64,000 bases of DNA from Duganella zoogloeoides (GCF_034479515.1 NZ_CP140152.1:4898001-4962000), one strand, 5' to 3'. Shown: positions 26,324 through 37,905, counted from the first letter of the stretch. Made by a program: numbers and translations. Notes: generated by a model not told the origin, from the letters alone.

Positions 26324-27561
26324 CACGAACGGTAGTCGGCGTTGATACTCACGTAGTCGTGCGACAGGTCGCAGGTGTACACGGTAGCGGCCTGGTCGCC
26401 GCGCGCCAGTTTCACGCGCACCAGGATTTCGCTCTGCTGCATCACGCGCTGGCCATCGGCTTCCTGGTAATCGGGATTGCGGCCGCCGTTCTTGGCCACC
26501 CACACGTCGTCGAGGTACAGGTTGAGCTTGCTGACGTCGAGATCATCGACGCCGGCATAGCCGATCGCGGCCAGGATGCGGCCCAGGTTCGGGTCGGACG
26601 CGAAGAACGCGGTTTTCACCAGCGGCGAGTGGCCGATCGAATAGGCGATCTTGCGCGCTTCGGCCACGCTGGACGCGTCTTCCACGGTAATGGTGATGAA
26701 CTTGGTGGCGCCCTCGCCGTCGCGCACGATGGCTTGCGCCAGGAACAGCGACAGCTCGGTGACGGCGGCAGCCAGCTCGCGGTATTCAGGCGACTCGACC
26801 GAATCGATGACCAGGCTGCCGGCGCCGGTGGCGATCAGCATGAAGGAATCGTTGGTCGAGGTATCGCCGTCGATGGTGATGCAATTGAAGGTCTGGTCGG
26901 CAACCTGCTTGACCAGCACGTCGAGCACCGGCTGCGCCACCTTGGCGTCGAACGCCAGGTAGCCGAGCATGGTGGCCATGTTCGGCTTGATCATGCCGGC
27001 GCCCTTGGAGATGCCGCTCATGGTGACCGTGTGGCCGCCGATGGTGACCGTGCGCGAACCGGCCTTGGGCTGGGTGTCGGTGGTCATGATGGCTTCGGCC
27101 GCGTTGAACCAGTTATCGGCTTGCAGGCCGGCCACCGCTTGCGGCAGGCCGGCGATCACCTTGGCCGCCGGCAACGGTTCGAGGATCACGCCGGTGGAGA
27201 ACGGCAGGATCTGCGTCGCTTCGCAACCGAGCTGGGCCGCCAGCGCGGCGCAGGTTTCGTTGGCCAGTGACAGGCCCAGTTCGCCGGTACCGGCGTTGGC
27301 GTTGCCAGTGTTGACCAGCAGCGCGACGACCGGCTTGCCGGTCTCCTTGGCCGCCGCCAGGTGGGCCTTGGCGATCTGCACCGGCGCGGCGCAGAAACGG
27401 TTGAGCGTGAACACGCCGGCAACGGTGGCGGTAGGCGCCAGCCTCATCACCAGCACGTCCTTGCGGCTGGGCTTTTTGATGCCGGCTTGGGCGAAGCCGA
27501 TCTCGATACCGGCAACGGGTTTCAGGTCGGCGGCGACGGGCAGAGGGGAATTGACGGCCAT
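26323..27561 (-). CDS. argJ: Bifunctional glutamate N-acetyltransferase / amino-acid N-acetyltransferase
   Basis: Arginine biosynthesis enzyme of 412 residues that transfers acetyl groups from N-acetylornithine to glutamate and so recycles the acetyl group. The protein cleaves itself at the Ala-Thr bond in [14 protein letters not shown] to make two subunits and free the nucleophilic Thr. FSTGVI and NTGNANAGTG are other family motifs. Start MAVNSPLP was chosen as the conserved N terminus; an upstream in-frame extension has no family similarity. Head of the argJ-ATPase-NUDIX chain. Confidence 0.95.
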   Translation of the reverse strand: MAVNSPLPVAADLKPVAGIEIGFAQAGIKKPSRKDVLVMRLAPTATVAGVFTLNRFCAAPVQIAKAHLAAAKETGKPVVALLVNTGNANAGTGELGLSLANETCAALAAQLGCEATQILPFSTGVILEPLPAAKVIAGLPQAVAGLQADNWFNAAEAIMTTDTQPKAGSRTVTIGGHTVTMSGISKGAGMIKPNMATMLGYLAFDAKVAQPVLDVLVKQVADQTFNCITIDGDTSTNDSFMLIATGAGSLVIDSVESPEYRELAAAVTELSLFLAQAIVRDGEGATKFITITVEDASSVAEARKIAYSIGHSPLVKTAFFASDPNLGRILAAIGYAGVDDLDVSKLNLYLDDVWVAKNGGRNPDYQEADGQRVMQQSEILVRVKLARGDQAATVYTCDLSHDYVSINADYRS

Positions 27562-27881
27562 ATTCAGTGATCTCGTAGGTGGCAGGGAAGCCGATATTGT
27601 AATGCCTGACCGACAAAACGGCGCGGTGCGTGAGCGACGACTTTCAGTCGTGGCATAAATGTTAAACATGCCTGCACGATTACTGACACGATGTCGTACA
27701 ACTTACTGATTTTGCAGGTCTTTTGCATAAAAACGACGGAATATAGAACGATCGTCCACTTTTTTGCACTTATTTTCATGCCACATGGCAATTTAGTTTA
27801 AGTTGAGCAACGAATGCCCCATCCCCGCATCGCCCCAGACAACGTAGTACAAGACAACCCCTCAGCAAGGACGAGTACCTC
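27562..27881. other. Divergent intergenic region between argJ and the porin gene
   Basis: 320 bases without a gene, noticeably AT-rich from 27640 to 27800. It must contain promoters in both directions. TTGCAC at about 27770 and TTTAGTTTAAG further right are the best porin promoter fragments, but no pair has proper spacing. A GCCACATGGC palindrome lies near 27780. No clear Pho box was seen despite the PstS-like neighbour. Confidence 0.5.
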
Positions 27882-29102
27882 ATGAAAAAGCAACTATTAG
27901 TAGCAGCGGTCCTGGCCGCCATGGCCACGATGCACGCCCACGCCGGCGCCCTCGACGACGGCAACCTCAGCATCAGCGGCTTCGGCACCGTCGGCGTTGC
28001 CAAAGGCAATTCCGATACCGCCGAGTTCGCCCGTTACAACCAGGCCAAGGGCGTGGGCGACAGCCCGCGCATCAGCCTCGACACCAACCTCGGCCTGCAA
28101 GCGACCTACAAGATGAACGACTGGCTGTCGGGCACGGTGCAAGTACTGAGCCGCAAGGGCCCGGAAGGCAACTTTGGCACCGAAGTGACCTGGGGCTTCC
28201 TGAAAGCGAAAATCAACGACGAAGTCAGCGTACGCGTGGGCCGCGTGGTCGTGCCGACCTTCCTGATCTCGGACTACCAGAACGTCGGCTACGCCAACAC
28301 CATGATGCGCCCGCCGGTCGAGCTGTACGCGCAGAACCCGATTGAAAACTCGGACGGCGCCGACATCAACTACCAGACCAACTTTGGCGACCTCAACTTC
28401 ACCGCCCAGGCCTTTGTCGGCGTTTCGCGCGGCAAGATCTACGTGTCGTCGGGCAGCGGCTCGGTGGCCACCTACCGCGCGCCGGACGCCGGCATCAGCA
28501 TCAGCGGCGAATACGGCCCGTTCATCGTGCGCGCCGCGCACGCCCGCGCCGAGATGGAAATCAACGACATCGGCTCGCTCAACACCTTGAGCAACACGCT
28601 GACGGCCGTGGGCTTCGGCAAGCTGGCTTCCGACCTGAATTTCAAAGACGGCAAGAAGATCGCGTTCACCTCGGTCGGCATGACCATGGACTGGAACAAC
28701 ATCCTGCTGCAAGCCGAATACGCCCAGCGCCGCGCCAAGGAACCGGTGTACCTGGCCGACACCAACGCCTGGTACGCGATGGCCGGCTACCGCATCGGCA
28801 AGTTCGTGCCTTACGTTGCGCACTCGAAGGTGGAAGGTCACGGCAGTTCAGTCACCGTGCCGGCTGCGTTTGCCGCCGCGCCAGCCGCGTTGCGCGGCGC
28901 CGTTACCGGCCTGATGGGCGCGCAGGAACAAAGCACCAGCCTGGTGGGCGTGCGCTGGGACTTCGCCAAGTCGATGGCACTCAAGGTGCAACTGGACCAC
29001 GTGACACCGAAAGCCAAGTCGGGCTACCTGATCCACGCACCGGCCGCCGGCACCACCAAAGACATCAACGTGGTCGCAGTCGGCCTCGACTTCGTATTCT
29101 GA
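27882..29102 (+). CDS. Outer membrane porin-like beta-barrel protein
   Basis: Predicted outer membrane protein of 406 residues. The signal peptide is MKKQLLVAAVLAAMATMHAHA, followed by the strand-rich mature part starting LDDGNLSISGFGTVGVAKG. Alternating hydrophobic strands continue to VVAVGLDFVF, whose final Phe marks BAM-dependent barrels. A Shine-Dalgarno AAGGA stands 10 bases before the ATG. Downstream, 13 bases away, lies a small phosphate-binding-protein-like gene, so the two may work together in solute uptake. The substrate is unknown. Confidence 0.82.
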   Translation: MKKQLLVAAVLAAMATMHAHAGALDDGNLSISGFGTVGVAKGNSDTAEFARYNQAKGVGDSPRISLDTNLGLQATYKMNDWLSGTVQVLSRKGPEGNFGTEVTWGFLKAKINDEVSVRVGRVVVPTFLISDYQNVGYANTMMRPPVELYAQNPIENSDGADINYQTNFGDLNFTAQAFVGVSRGKIYVSSGSGSVATYRAPDAGISISGEYGPFIVRAAHARAEMEINDIGSLNTLSNTLTAVGFGKLASDLNFKDGKKIAFTSVGMTMDWNNILLQAEYAQRRAKEPVYLADTNAWYAMAGYRIGKFVPYVAHSKVEGHGSSVTVPAAFAAAPAALRGAVTGLMGAQEQSTSLVGVRWDFAKSMALKVQLDHVTPKAKSGYLIHAPAAGTTKDINVVAVGLDFVF

Positions 29103-29115
29103 TCCGGGAGCACCT

Positions 29116-29526
29116 ATGAACAACAATATTATTGCTGCAATACTGGTGGCGGCGCTGGGCGCCGTGGCACTGCCGGCCTCGGCCGAAGTGGTCGTGATCG
29201 TCAGCCAGAAAAATCCTGCATCGCGCATGTTCTCGGAACAGGCTTCGCAGTTCTTCCTCGGTAAGTCGAACCTGTTCACGCCGGTGGACCTGCCGGAAAG
29301 CTCGGCCGTACGCGCCGAGTTCTACAAGAAGGTGGCGGACAAGGATACGGCGCAAGTCAAAGCCTTGTGGTCGAAGCTGGTGTTTACCGGCAAGGCGACC
29401 GCGCCGAAGGAATACGCCAGCGCCGCCGAGGTAAAGAAAGCCGTGGCAGCCGATCCGAAAGCGATCGGCTATATCGAGAAGTCGGCCGTCGATGATACGG
29501 TGAAGGTGATTTTGACGTTGCCGTAA
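29116..29526 (+). CDS. Small PstS-like periplasmic protein
   Basis: 136 residues with a signal peptide (MNNNIIAAILVAALGAVALP, cleavage near ASA). The mature part resembles half of a PBP-like phosphate-binding protein: IVSQKNPASRMFSEQASQFF, LWSKLVFTGKATAPK and KAIGYIEKSAVDDTVKV. Full-length PstS has about 320 residues, so only one lobe is present. Similar short proteins are common in betaproteobacteria and are annotated as phosphate ABC transporter substrate-binding proteins without transporter genes. It is very likely co-transcribed with the porin. Confidence 0.75.
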   Translation: MNNNIIAAILVAALGAVALPASAEVVVIVSQKNPASRMFSEQASQFFLGKSNLFTPVDLPESSAVRAEFYKKVADKDTAQVKALWSKLVFTGKATAPKEYASAAEVKKAVAADPKAIGYIEKSAVDDTVKVILTLP

Positions 29527-29536
29527 GATGAAGTAG

Positions 29537-29567
29537 TGGCGGTCACTGTGGGTCCCGGTGGCCGCCA
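29537..29567 (+). terminator. Hairpin after the porin/PstS-like operon
   Basis: TGGCGGTCAC and GTGGCCGCCA form a 10-bp stem with one G-T pair just after the stop codon at 29526. No T run follows, and the opposing tacT gene ends 18 bases further on, so it may end transcription from either side. Confidence 0.45.
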
Positions 29568-29585
29568 TGTTCCAGGCAGTAAGAG

Positions 29586-30092
29586 TTACCCGTTCGGAAA
29601 TTCAGGCATCGACGCGATCGGCAGTACCAGGATGTCCGGATCGTTGGGAAGCTGCAGGAAGCCGTATTTCTTGTAGAAGTCGACAGCGCCGTCTTTGGCG
29701 TCGACGAACATGGCAAAGCCGCCAACCAGCCGCGCGGCCTGGCACACCCGCTCCATCGCTTCAAACAACAGGCGCTCGCCGTAGCCGCGATGTCGCGCGT
29801 TGGTTGATACCGCCAGCCTCGCCAGCGTATATCCCGCCACGTTCATCGGTAACTTTTTTGCCATCGCAACTGGCAAATCATCCTTGGGTGTGACATCCCG
29901 GATGGCCATGGTCACGAAGCCTTGAACCACTGCCGGGCTCTCTTCCTCGATCAGCACAAACGTTTTAGAGGTATTATTTTTTTGATGCTGGCGCGCCGTG
30001 GTCCTCAACCAATGATTGAGATCTGTACTGCCGCAGTCAAAATTGGCTACATCATGCGCTTTACCGAGCGCCTCAATCTTTACGACCGCCAT
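29586..30092 (-). CDS. tacT: GNAT toxin, TacT-like tRNA acetyltransferase
   Basis: GNAT-fold protein of 168 residues. The acetyl-CoA loop is RHRGYG at about 108-113 and the conserved catalytic Tyr is in FYKKYGF. The N-terminal FDCGSTDLNHWL is characteristic of TacT-type toxins, which acetylate the amino group of aminoacyl-tRNA and block translation. It overlaps the preceding DUF1778 antitoxin gene by 20 bases and has GGAAGAG before its ATG. The pairing, order and overlap support a TacA/TacT system (inference from family). Confidence 0.88.
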   Translation of the reverse strand: MAVVKIEALGKAHDVANFDCGSTDLNHWLRTTARQHQKNNTSKTFVLIEEESPAVVQGFVTMAIRDVTPKDDLPVAMAKKLPMNVAGYTLARLAVSTNARHRGYGERLLFEAMERVCQAARLVGGFAMFVDAKDGAVDFYKKYGFLQLPNDPDILVLPIASMPEFPNG

Positions 30093-30363
30093 ATTTCTCT
30101 TCCATGAATCGCTTGAAGCCCCGCTGCATCGCCTCATTGGGTTGCGGCGGGTTATCAAGCAGGTTGAGCAACATGGCGGCATCATCCCGAGAAATGGTGA
30201 TGCGTTTTTCTCGATCCACAATCTTCTGCGCTTTTTCCAGCGCTGCCTGCACCACAAAACCATTCAAGGTAGTACCGGTCAACTCGGCTGCAGAGTTCAA
30301 TACATCCGCTACCGCAGATGAAATTCTTGCGGTAATCCGCTCTTTCTCAAGTAGTGCGCTCAT
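30073..30363 (-). CDS. tacA: DUF1778 antitoxin, TacA-like
   Basis: Antitoxin of 96 residues. The N-terminal part KERITARISSAVADVLNSAA fits the DUF1778 ribbon-helix-helix DNA-binding domain. The C-terminal part (NEAMQRGFKRFMEEKYGGRK) should wrap the toxin and neutralise it. AAAGG precedes the ATG, and AAGGTCAACTTATAAAAGGT just upstream contains a TATAAA-like -10 and a direct AAGGT repeat that may be the autoregulatory operator. It overlaps tacT by 20 bases. Confidence 0.88.
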   Translation of the reverse strand: MSALLEKERITARISSAVADVLNSAAELTGTTLNGFVVQAALEKAQKIVDREKRITISRDDAAMLLNLLDNPPQPNEAMQRGFKRFMEEKYGGRKD

Positions 30364-30428
30364 GGAATACCTTTTATAAGTTGACCTTAACAGTCGCTGT
30401 AACCCAAATATAGCACAAGACCAGATTT

Positions 30429-30465
30429 CGGTGTCAAATTGACGCCATGCGACAATTTGACACCG
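30429..30465. repeat. 37-bp perfect inverted repeat upstream of tacA
   Basis: CGGTGTCAAATTG and CAATTTGACACCG are perfect 13-base inverted repeats around 11 bases. It lies between the secA terminator and tacA, about 70 bases from the tacA start. It may be a REP-like element or a regulator site; there is no T run. Confidence 0.7.
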
Positions 30466-30480
30466 ACAGCGATGAACGTA

Positions 30481-30522
30481 AAAAAGCCGCCATCATCGCG
30501 CGAGCGACAACGGCGGCTTTTT
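30481..30522 (-). terminator. Rho-independent terminator of secA
   Basis: On the minus strand AAAAAGCCGCC and GGCGGCTTTTT form an 11-bp stem with a loop of about 20 bases, ending in a T run. It lies 14 bases after the secA stop. Confidence 0.85.
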
Positions 30523-30536
30523 CCAATTAAAGCCGC

Positions 30537-33335
<2,799 letters not shown>

Positions 33336-33576
33336 GCTTGAATTCTTGAAAAAACGCCGTTAAAAAAGCTCTGTAGGTGAAAAACGCTAGACCGCACGGA
33401 GTTCGACTATGGCAAAAGACGGTGATTTTATCACGCGTCCGGGGGTACATTGGGTTGATGGTCTGGATAACAATAGCCACAAGGTGAACAATGTCACCAA
33501 ACCAATCTATTTTACCCGGTGGTGACAGATTGGCCGGCGACTGACGTGCGGGGCGCCGTTGTGATATGTTCGCGCC

Positions 33577-34056
33577 ATGCGATTCAATTCCTCCAACCTG
33601 ACAATCAAGCGCCGCACCGCCGTGGTGGCCACCGACTTCCTGCGCCGCGACGACAAGATGGCCGCCCTGCTGCCGGCCATCGAACGCATGGCCGCGCTGC
33701 AAAAAGACTGCGCTGCGGCGCTGCCGGCCATGTTCCGCTACTGCGACATCCTCGCTTTCGAGGACGGCCAGCTGACCTTGTCGGTACCGAACGCGGCGTT
33801 GGCAGCCAAGCTCAAACAGCAAATTCCGAAATTGCAGGAAACCCTGGCCAAGCGCGGCTGGCAAGTGAGCGCCACGCGCCTGAAGGTGCAGATGACCAAA
33901 GCGGCCGAAATCAAGGAGCAGATGCGCTCGCTGTCGCTGTCGGAAGCGGCGGTCACCGCGTTCGACGACCTCGGCAACAACCTCGAGCAGTCGCCGCAGA
34001 ATGCCACGCTGATTGCCGCCCTGAAGGCGATGGTGGCAAGGCGTCGCACACCTTAA
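33577..34056 (+). CDS. DUF721 / DciA-like protein
   Basis: Basic protein of 159 residues. The DUF721 region includes RYCDILAFEDGQLTLSVPNA and AKLKQQIPKLQETLAKRGW. In bacteria lacking DnaC or DnaI, DciA-type DUF721 proteins help load the replicative helicase DnaB. The C-terminal extension (about 110-159) is helical and of unknown role. It stands alone between secA and lpxC, a placement seen in other betaproteobacteria; it converges with lpxC. No strong Shine-Dalgarno sequence. Confidence 0.8.
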   Translation: MRFNSSNLTIKRRTAVVATDFLRRDDKMAALLPAIERMAALQKDCAAALPAMFRYCDILAFEDGQLTLSVPNAALAAKLKQQIPKLQETLAKRGWQVSATRLKVQMTKAAEIKEQMRSLSLSEAAVTAFDDLGNNLEQSPQNATLIAALKAMVARRRTP

Positions 34057-34127
34057 CGCATTGGGGCCCTATGCTGGCTCTGCGATGGGAAGGGCTCCGT
34101 ATCGGCGCTCTTTACCCCTCGACCCAT

Positions 34128-34157
34128 GGGGTCGGACCCCGTATGGGGTCCGACCCC
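34128..34157. terminator. Perfect 13-bp hairpin between convergent genes
   Basis: GGGGTCGGACCCC, GTAT, GGGGTCCGACCCC form a perfect 13-bp stem with a 4-base loop. Each arm is itself nearly palindromic. It lies between the DUF721 and lpxC stop codons, so it could stop transcription from both sides, or be a REP-type element. There is no T run. Confidence 0.6.
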
Positions 34158-34174
34158 GGTTGGGCTTGCGGGTT

Positions 34175-35110
34175 TCAGGTTTGCGCCCACTCGCTGGCCA
34201 TCTGGCGCGCATACGACTGCGGTGCCGCCTCGACCTTGTCGAAGGTGACGATCTCGTAGGCATCGGGATGCTTGAGCAATTCCAGCAGCAGCTGGTTGTT
34301 GAGCGCATGGCCCGACTTGTGCGCCTCGTAACCGGCGATCAGCGGATGGCCCACCAGGTACAAGTCGCCGATCGCATCGAGGATCTTGTGGCGCACGAAC
34401 TCGTCGTCGTAGCGCAGCCCGTCCGAATTCAAGATGCGATATTCGTCCATCACGATGGCGTTTTCCAGCGAACCGCCACGCGCCAGGCCGATGCCGCGCA
34501 ACATTTCCACGTCCTGCATGAAGCCGAAGGTACGCGCGCGCGCCACGTCGTGCACGTACGAGACGTCGCCGAAATCGACCACGGCGCGCTGCTGCGTGCC
34601 ATCGACGGCCGGATGGTTGAACTCGATGAAGAAATCGAGCTTGAAACCGTCGTGCGGCACCAGGCGCGCCCATTTTTCGCGGTCGCCGGTGCCCTCGCGG
34701 ATTTCCACCGGTTTCAGGACGCGGATGAATTTCTTGGCGGCCGGCTGCTCCAGCACGCCCGCTTGTTGCAAGAGAAACACGAACGAGGAGGCCGAGCCGT
34801 CCATGATCGGAATTTCCTCGGCGCTCACTTCGATGTACAGGTTGTCGATGCCGAGGCCGGCGCAGGCCGACATCAGGTGCTCGACCGTGGAGACGCGGGC
34901 GCCGTCCTTGACCAGCACCGACGCCATGCGCGTGTCGCCGACCGCCATCGCGCTCGACGGGAACTCGACCATGGGCGAGAGATCGACGCGGCGGAACACG
35001 ATGCCGGTATCCGGTTCGGCCGGGCGCAGGGTCAGCTCGACCTTGCGTCCGGAATGCAGGCCCACGCCAGTGGTGCGGACCAGTTCTTTGATGGTGCGTT
35101 GTTTTAACAT
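34175..35110 (-). CDS. lpxC: UDP-3-O-acyl-N-acetylglucosamine deacetylase
   Basis: Zinc enzyme of 311 residues for the committed step of lipid A synthesis. [12 protein letters not shown] begins the protein, zinc ligand His78 lies in VEHLMSA, and the remaining ligands lie in [12 protein letters not shown]. The catalytic His is in [10 protein letters not shown]. The family loop [13 protein letters not shown] is present. Length matches the family. It is read towards the DUF721 gene and is separated from ftsZ by an accessory segment. Confidence 0.97.
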   Translation of the reverse strand: MLKQRTIKELVRTTGVGLHSGRKVELTLRPAEPDTGIVFRRVDLSPMVEFPSSAMAVGDTRMASVLVKDGARVSTVEHLMSACAGLGIDNLYIEVSAEEIPIMDGSASSFVFLLQQAGVLEQPAAKKFIRVLKPVEIREGTGDREKWARLVPHDGFKLDFFIEFNHPAVDGTQQRAVVDFGDVSYVHDVARARTFGFMQDVEMLRGIGLARGGSLENAIVMDEYRILNSDGLRYDDEFVRHKILDAIGDLYLVGHPLIAGYEAHKSGHALNNQLLLELLKHPDAYEIVTFDKVEAAPQSYARQMASEWAQT

Positions 35111-35152
35111 GGGCTGATTATATCCAAGTTGTCCGGCCGGGGTTGGCCAAGG

Positions 35153-36082
35153 CTACGGATGTTCCGACTCCTTGTGAGCGGACTCGCGCCGCACCAGGTA
35201 GATGCCGCTGGCAATGATGATACCCGCTCCCAGCAAGGTGTAGCCATCCGGCAGCGCCTGCCACAACAACCAGTCGATCGCCACGCCCCAGGCCAGCGCC
35301 GTGTACTCGAACGGCGCCACGATCGATGCGCGGCCCGTGCTGAAGGCCTTGGTAATCGCCAGCTGGCCGAAAAAGCCCGACAGCGCCAGCGCCAGCAGCA
35401 CCCAGCCGTCGGCCGCGCGCACCGGCACCCATACCGGCCAGGCCAGCGCCACGCCGCCGATCGCCATCAGGGTAAGCAGCCAGAACATCATCGACTCGGT
35501 ACTGTCGGTGCGCGCCAGCAGCCGCGCGGTGATGGCCGAGACCGCGTAGCACGCGGCAGCCGCCAGAATCGCCAGCCCGCCCAAGGTCAGAAAACCGCTG
35601 CCTTCAGGGCGCAGCACCACCAGCACGCCAACCAGCCCAACCACGATGGCGACCCACTGCCCCGCCACCACGCGCTCCTTGAGCACGAACACCGACAGCA
35701 TGGTGATGAGCGCAGGCGCGATGAAGAAGATCGAATACGCCTCGGCCAGCGACAGCGCCTTGAGGCCATACGCAAACGTGGTGAGCATGCCGATGCCGAG
35801 CAACGCGCGGAAAACGTGCATGCCCCAGCGCACCTTGAAAATGCCGCGAAACGCGCCGCGATACCAGATGTAAACACACAGCAGCGGCAGCGAACTCAAG
35901 GCGCGCAAGGCGGTCACCTGGGTGGCGGGATACGTGGCCGATAACAGTTTCATGGTGGTATCCATGAACGAAAACATCATCACGGCAGTCAGCATGGCGT
36001 AGATGCTGTGCAGGTTTTCCTTGCGGGAGATGGTGGAAGTAAAAGCGGAAGTCAGGGGAAGCTCCTTGCTACGCTGGCCCAA
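35153..36082 (-). CDS. EamA/DMT superfamily transporter
   Basis: Inner membrane protein of about 300 residues with ten predicted hydrophobic helices and two EamA repeats (first about 30-155, second about 165-300). AYSIFFIAPALITMLSVFVLKERV and FEYTALAWGVAIDWLLW are typical. Substrate unknown; many relatives export amino acids or metabolites. The longest frame begins at TTG 36082, but the strong Shine-Dalgarno AAGGAG lies 6 bases before an in-frame CTG at 36055, so the real start may be that CTG. ATG 35996 is a further option that would trim the N terminus. Confidence 0.85.
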   Translation of the reverse strand: MGQRSKELPLTSAFTSTISRKENLHSIYAMLTAVMMFSFMDTTMKLLSATYPATQVTALRALSSLPLLCVYIWYRGAFRGIFKVRWGMHVFRALLGIGMLTTFAYGLKALSLAEAYSIFFIAPALITMLSVFVLKERVVAGQWVAIVVGLVGVLVVLRPEGSGFLTLGGLAILAAAACYAVSAITARLLARTDSTESMMFWLLTLMAIGGVALAWPVWVPVRAADGWVLLALALSGFFGQLAITKAFSTGRASIVAPFEYTALAWGVAIDWLLWQALPDGYTLLGAGIIIASGIYLVRRESAHKESEHP

Positions 36083-36160
36083 GGCGGGCCACTGGGAACG
36101 TCATCATGGCGACGTCCGGAGCCAGGACGGCGCGAGTTGGCTCATGCGCGGTCGGCCATG

Positions 36161-36166
36161 ATTATA
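36161..36166 (-). promoter_or_regulatory. TATAAT box upstream of the DMT transporter
   Basis: The minus strand reads TTGCTATAATCATGG, a perfect -10 box, about 75-105 bases before the possible transporter starts. No -35 box at the right spacing. Confidence 0.4.
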
Positions 36167-36204
36167 GCAAGTTGACAATGGGCGTGCTGGTGGGCGAGGT
36201 TTGC

Positions 36205-37533
36205 CTACTCCCTCAATGGTGAGCGGCGCGCCCTGGTTGGCGTATCCGCATAGGCCTCGCTTAGGAAGCCTCGCCGCTGGGACAGTAGCGCCTCGCCATC
36301 GATGCGTTGCGCGAGCTCTTCGATATCGGCATCGGAAACACCATAGGCCTTGAAGTGCTCTTTCCATCCATCCACGACGAGAATAACCTGCGCCACCTCG
36401 CTGCAGGCCTCGCGCGCGGTCAGGCCGAATAAGGCGTGCTGTGACATCGCATTCACGAGCGTCGAGTCACGGCCGTCTGCGCCGATACCGAGCTCCTGGT
36501 GCCCCTGTCCGGAATTTGTGGGAAGCACGTCGTAGGCAGGCGCCAGCGCGAGCCGACGTACCCTGGCGGACGCGCCCTTTCCTGCAGGCTCGGGGATAAC
36601 CAGAAGCGTATGGTTCTTTTCATGATCGTCGGTGTTATCGATGAGAATATTGAACACCATGCGCCGAAATAACTCAGCCATTTCGCGCCTGTTTTCGCCA
36701 CTCGCAGTCCTGCCGGATCGGCGCAGTAGTTGCGCCAGGTTCGGGTAGCTCAGGTCAGGTTCCTGGGTTGCGGTGACCAGCGCACGCAGGGCAGTGCCTG
36801 CCGAGATACAGTGCACACGCTGTGCGCCCTTGCGGTCGAATCGTCGCACCGCTATGGCGTTTTCCCCGGCGAGCGGCACCAGCCTAGTCTCTGCCACGGT
36901 AATGCCGGCTTTGCCGCAAAGCGTCATGGTGGCGTGCTCGATCAGCGGAACGTCCACCGGTTCGTCGTTGAAGAATTTAATGACCCACTGCTCTCCCCCA
37001 ATTTCGATTAGCGCCTTTGGCTTGGCGCCGCCGAAGCTGCCGCCTGATGCGGCCATGCGCCCTTCCAGCTCGGTGATCGGCTCTTTGCCGCTGATTTTCG
37101 CGATAATCTCGCTGAGCTTTTGCGCGCTCTCGAGCCGTGGTAGCGGCCCGACGACGCGGGGCAAGTATGCGTCTTGTGAAGTGGAAACACCCAACGCGCC
37201 AAAGCGGTCGTCACCGGCGTAGTACAGGAACTCCATTAACGACAACCGGGCAGGCTTGTTGATGAATCGGATAACCCGCTCCCCCCAGCGGTCCGGGCGG
37301 GCATCATCGACGGCGCCCGCAGCAACCTCCTTGGTGCGTGGCAAATGTTCGATATCGACCAATGGCAGGTCTTCGCTCAACGGAAAACCCGATGCCAACC
37401 ATGTGGGCGCATAGGTCAACGAGACGCCCTTGCCCACGGTCACCAGGCTCAAGGTACCGACGAGACGGGGATTGTCGGGCTCTTCAATAAACCAGAGATA
37501 AAGCTCGTTAGAAACAAGCTGATGGGTTGCCAC
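36205..37533 (-). CDS. hipA: HipA-type toxin kinase
   Basis: Serine/threonine kinase toxin of 442 residues. The N-terminal couple_hipA region (about 1-110) precedes the kinase core. SGGSFGGAKPKAL carries Ser166, aligned with the autophosphorylated Ser150 of E. coli HipA. The catalytic loop NILIDNTDDHEKNH is at about 295-308 and the metal-binding AYDV at 333-336, so all key residues are present. Known HipA proteins phosphorylate glutamyl-tRNA synthetase or other targets. The start is GTG directly after the hipB stop codon, with AAGGAGG inside the end of hipB. Composition looks less GC-rich than neighbours. Confidence 0.9.
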   Translation of the reverse strand: MATHQLVSNELYLWFIEEPDNPRLVGTLSLVTVGKGVSLTYAPTWLASGFPLSEDLPLVDIEHLPRTKEVAAGAVDDARPDRWGERVIRFINKPARLSLMEFLYYAGDDRFGALGVSTSQDAYLPRVVGPLPRLESAQKLSEIIAKISGKEPITELEGRMAASGGSFGGAKPKALIEIGGEQWVIKFFNDEPVDVPLIEHATMTLCGKAGITVAETRLVPLAGENAIAVRRFDRKGAQRVHCISAGTALRALVTATQEPDLSYPNLAQLLRRSGRTASGENRREMAELFRRMVFNILIDNTDDHEKNHTLLVIPEPAGKGASARVRRLALAPAYDVLPTNSGQGHQELGIGADGRDSTLVNAMSQHALFGLTAREACSEVAQVILVVDGWKEHFKAYGVSDADIEELAQRIDGEALLSQRRGFLSEAYADTPTRARRSPLRE

Positions 37534-37905
37534 CTAAGCCTCCTTGGCTTCCTTGCGTTTCTGGCGCGTTTGTGCCGACGCCTGGGCGCGGGCTTTGCCG
37601 AGCGCTACCGCTTTTCTGACGTCCAGTTCCAGTGCGCCACGATCCTTGTCAGGAGAGGCCAGCTCCGCAAGTGCACCGTCGCGGCCGATCAACCACAGGG
37701 CTGTGGCATAAATTCCCATGCCAACGCCAGGCTCGCCGGCCTCCAGCCGCATCAGTGTCGGCACAGACACGCCCAGCCGGGACGCCCATGACGCCAGTGA
37801 CTCTTTACGGCGCAGTCTTGCGACTGCCAGGTCCGCCCCCAGGCGCTCAAGTGCCGACAGTGTGGCGGGCGGGAGTTGCTGTAGGGCGATAGGCATCTTA
37901 GGCAT
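37534..37905 (-). CDS. hipB: HipB-type antitoxin, XRE-family regulator
   Basis: DNA-binding antitoxin of about 123 residues. The helix-turn-helix is at about 25-60 (DLAVARLRRKESLASWASRL, then GVSVPTLMRLEAGEPGVG). The C-terminal tail is rich in Lys and Ala (AQTRQKRKEAKEA). It ends exactly where hipA begins. A promoter TTGTAC-17-TATTCT (37913-37941) predicts a transcript starting at the ATG 37905 itself, hence leaderless; ATG 37896 is an alternative. A GAATATTC palindrome lies further upstream and may be part of the operator. Confidence 0.82.
   Translation of the reverse strand: MPKMPIALQQLPPATLSALERLGADLAVARLRRKESLASWASRLGVSVPTLMRLEAGEPGVGMGIYATALWLIGRDGALAELASPDKDRGALELDVRKAVALGKARAQASAQTRQKRKEAKEA

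Noticed and set aside
27562..27881. Pho box upstream of the porin/PstS-like operon
   Set aside because: No pair of TGTCA-type repeats at the right spacing was found.
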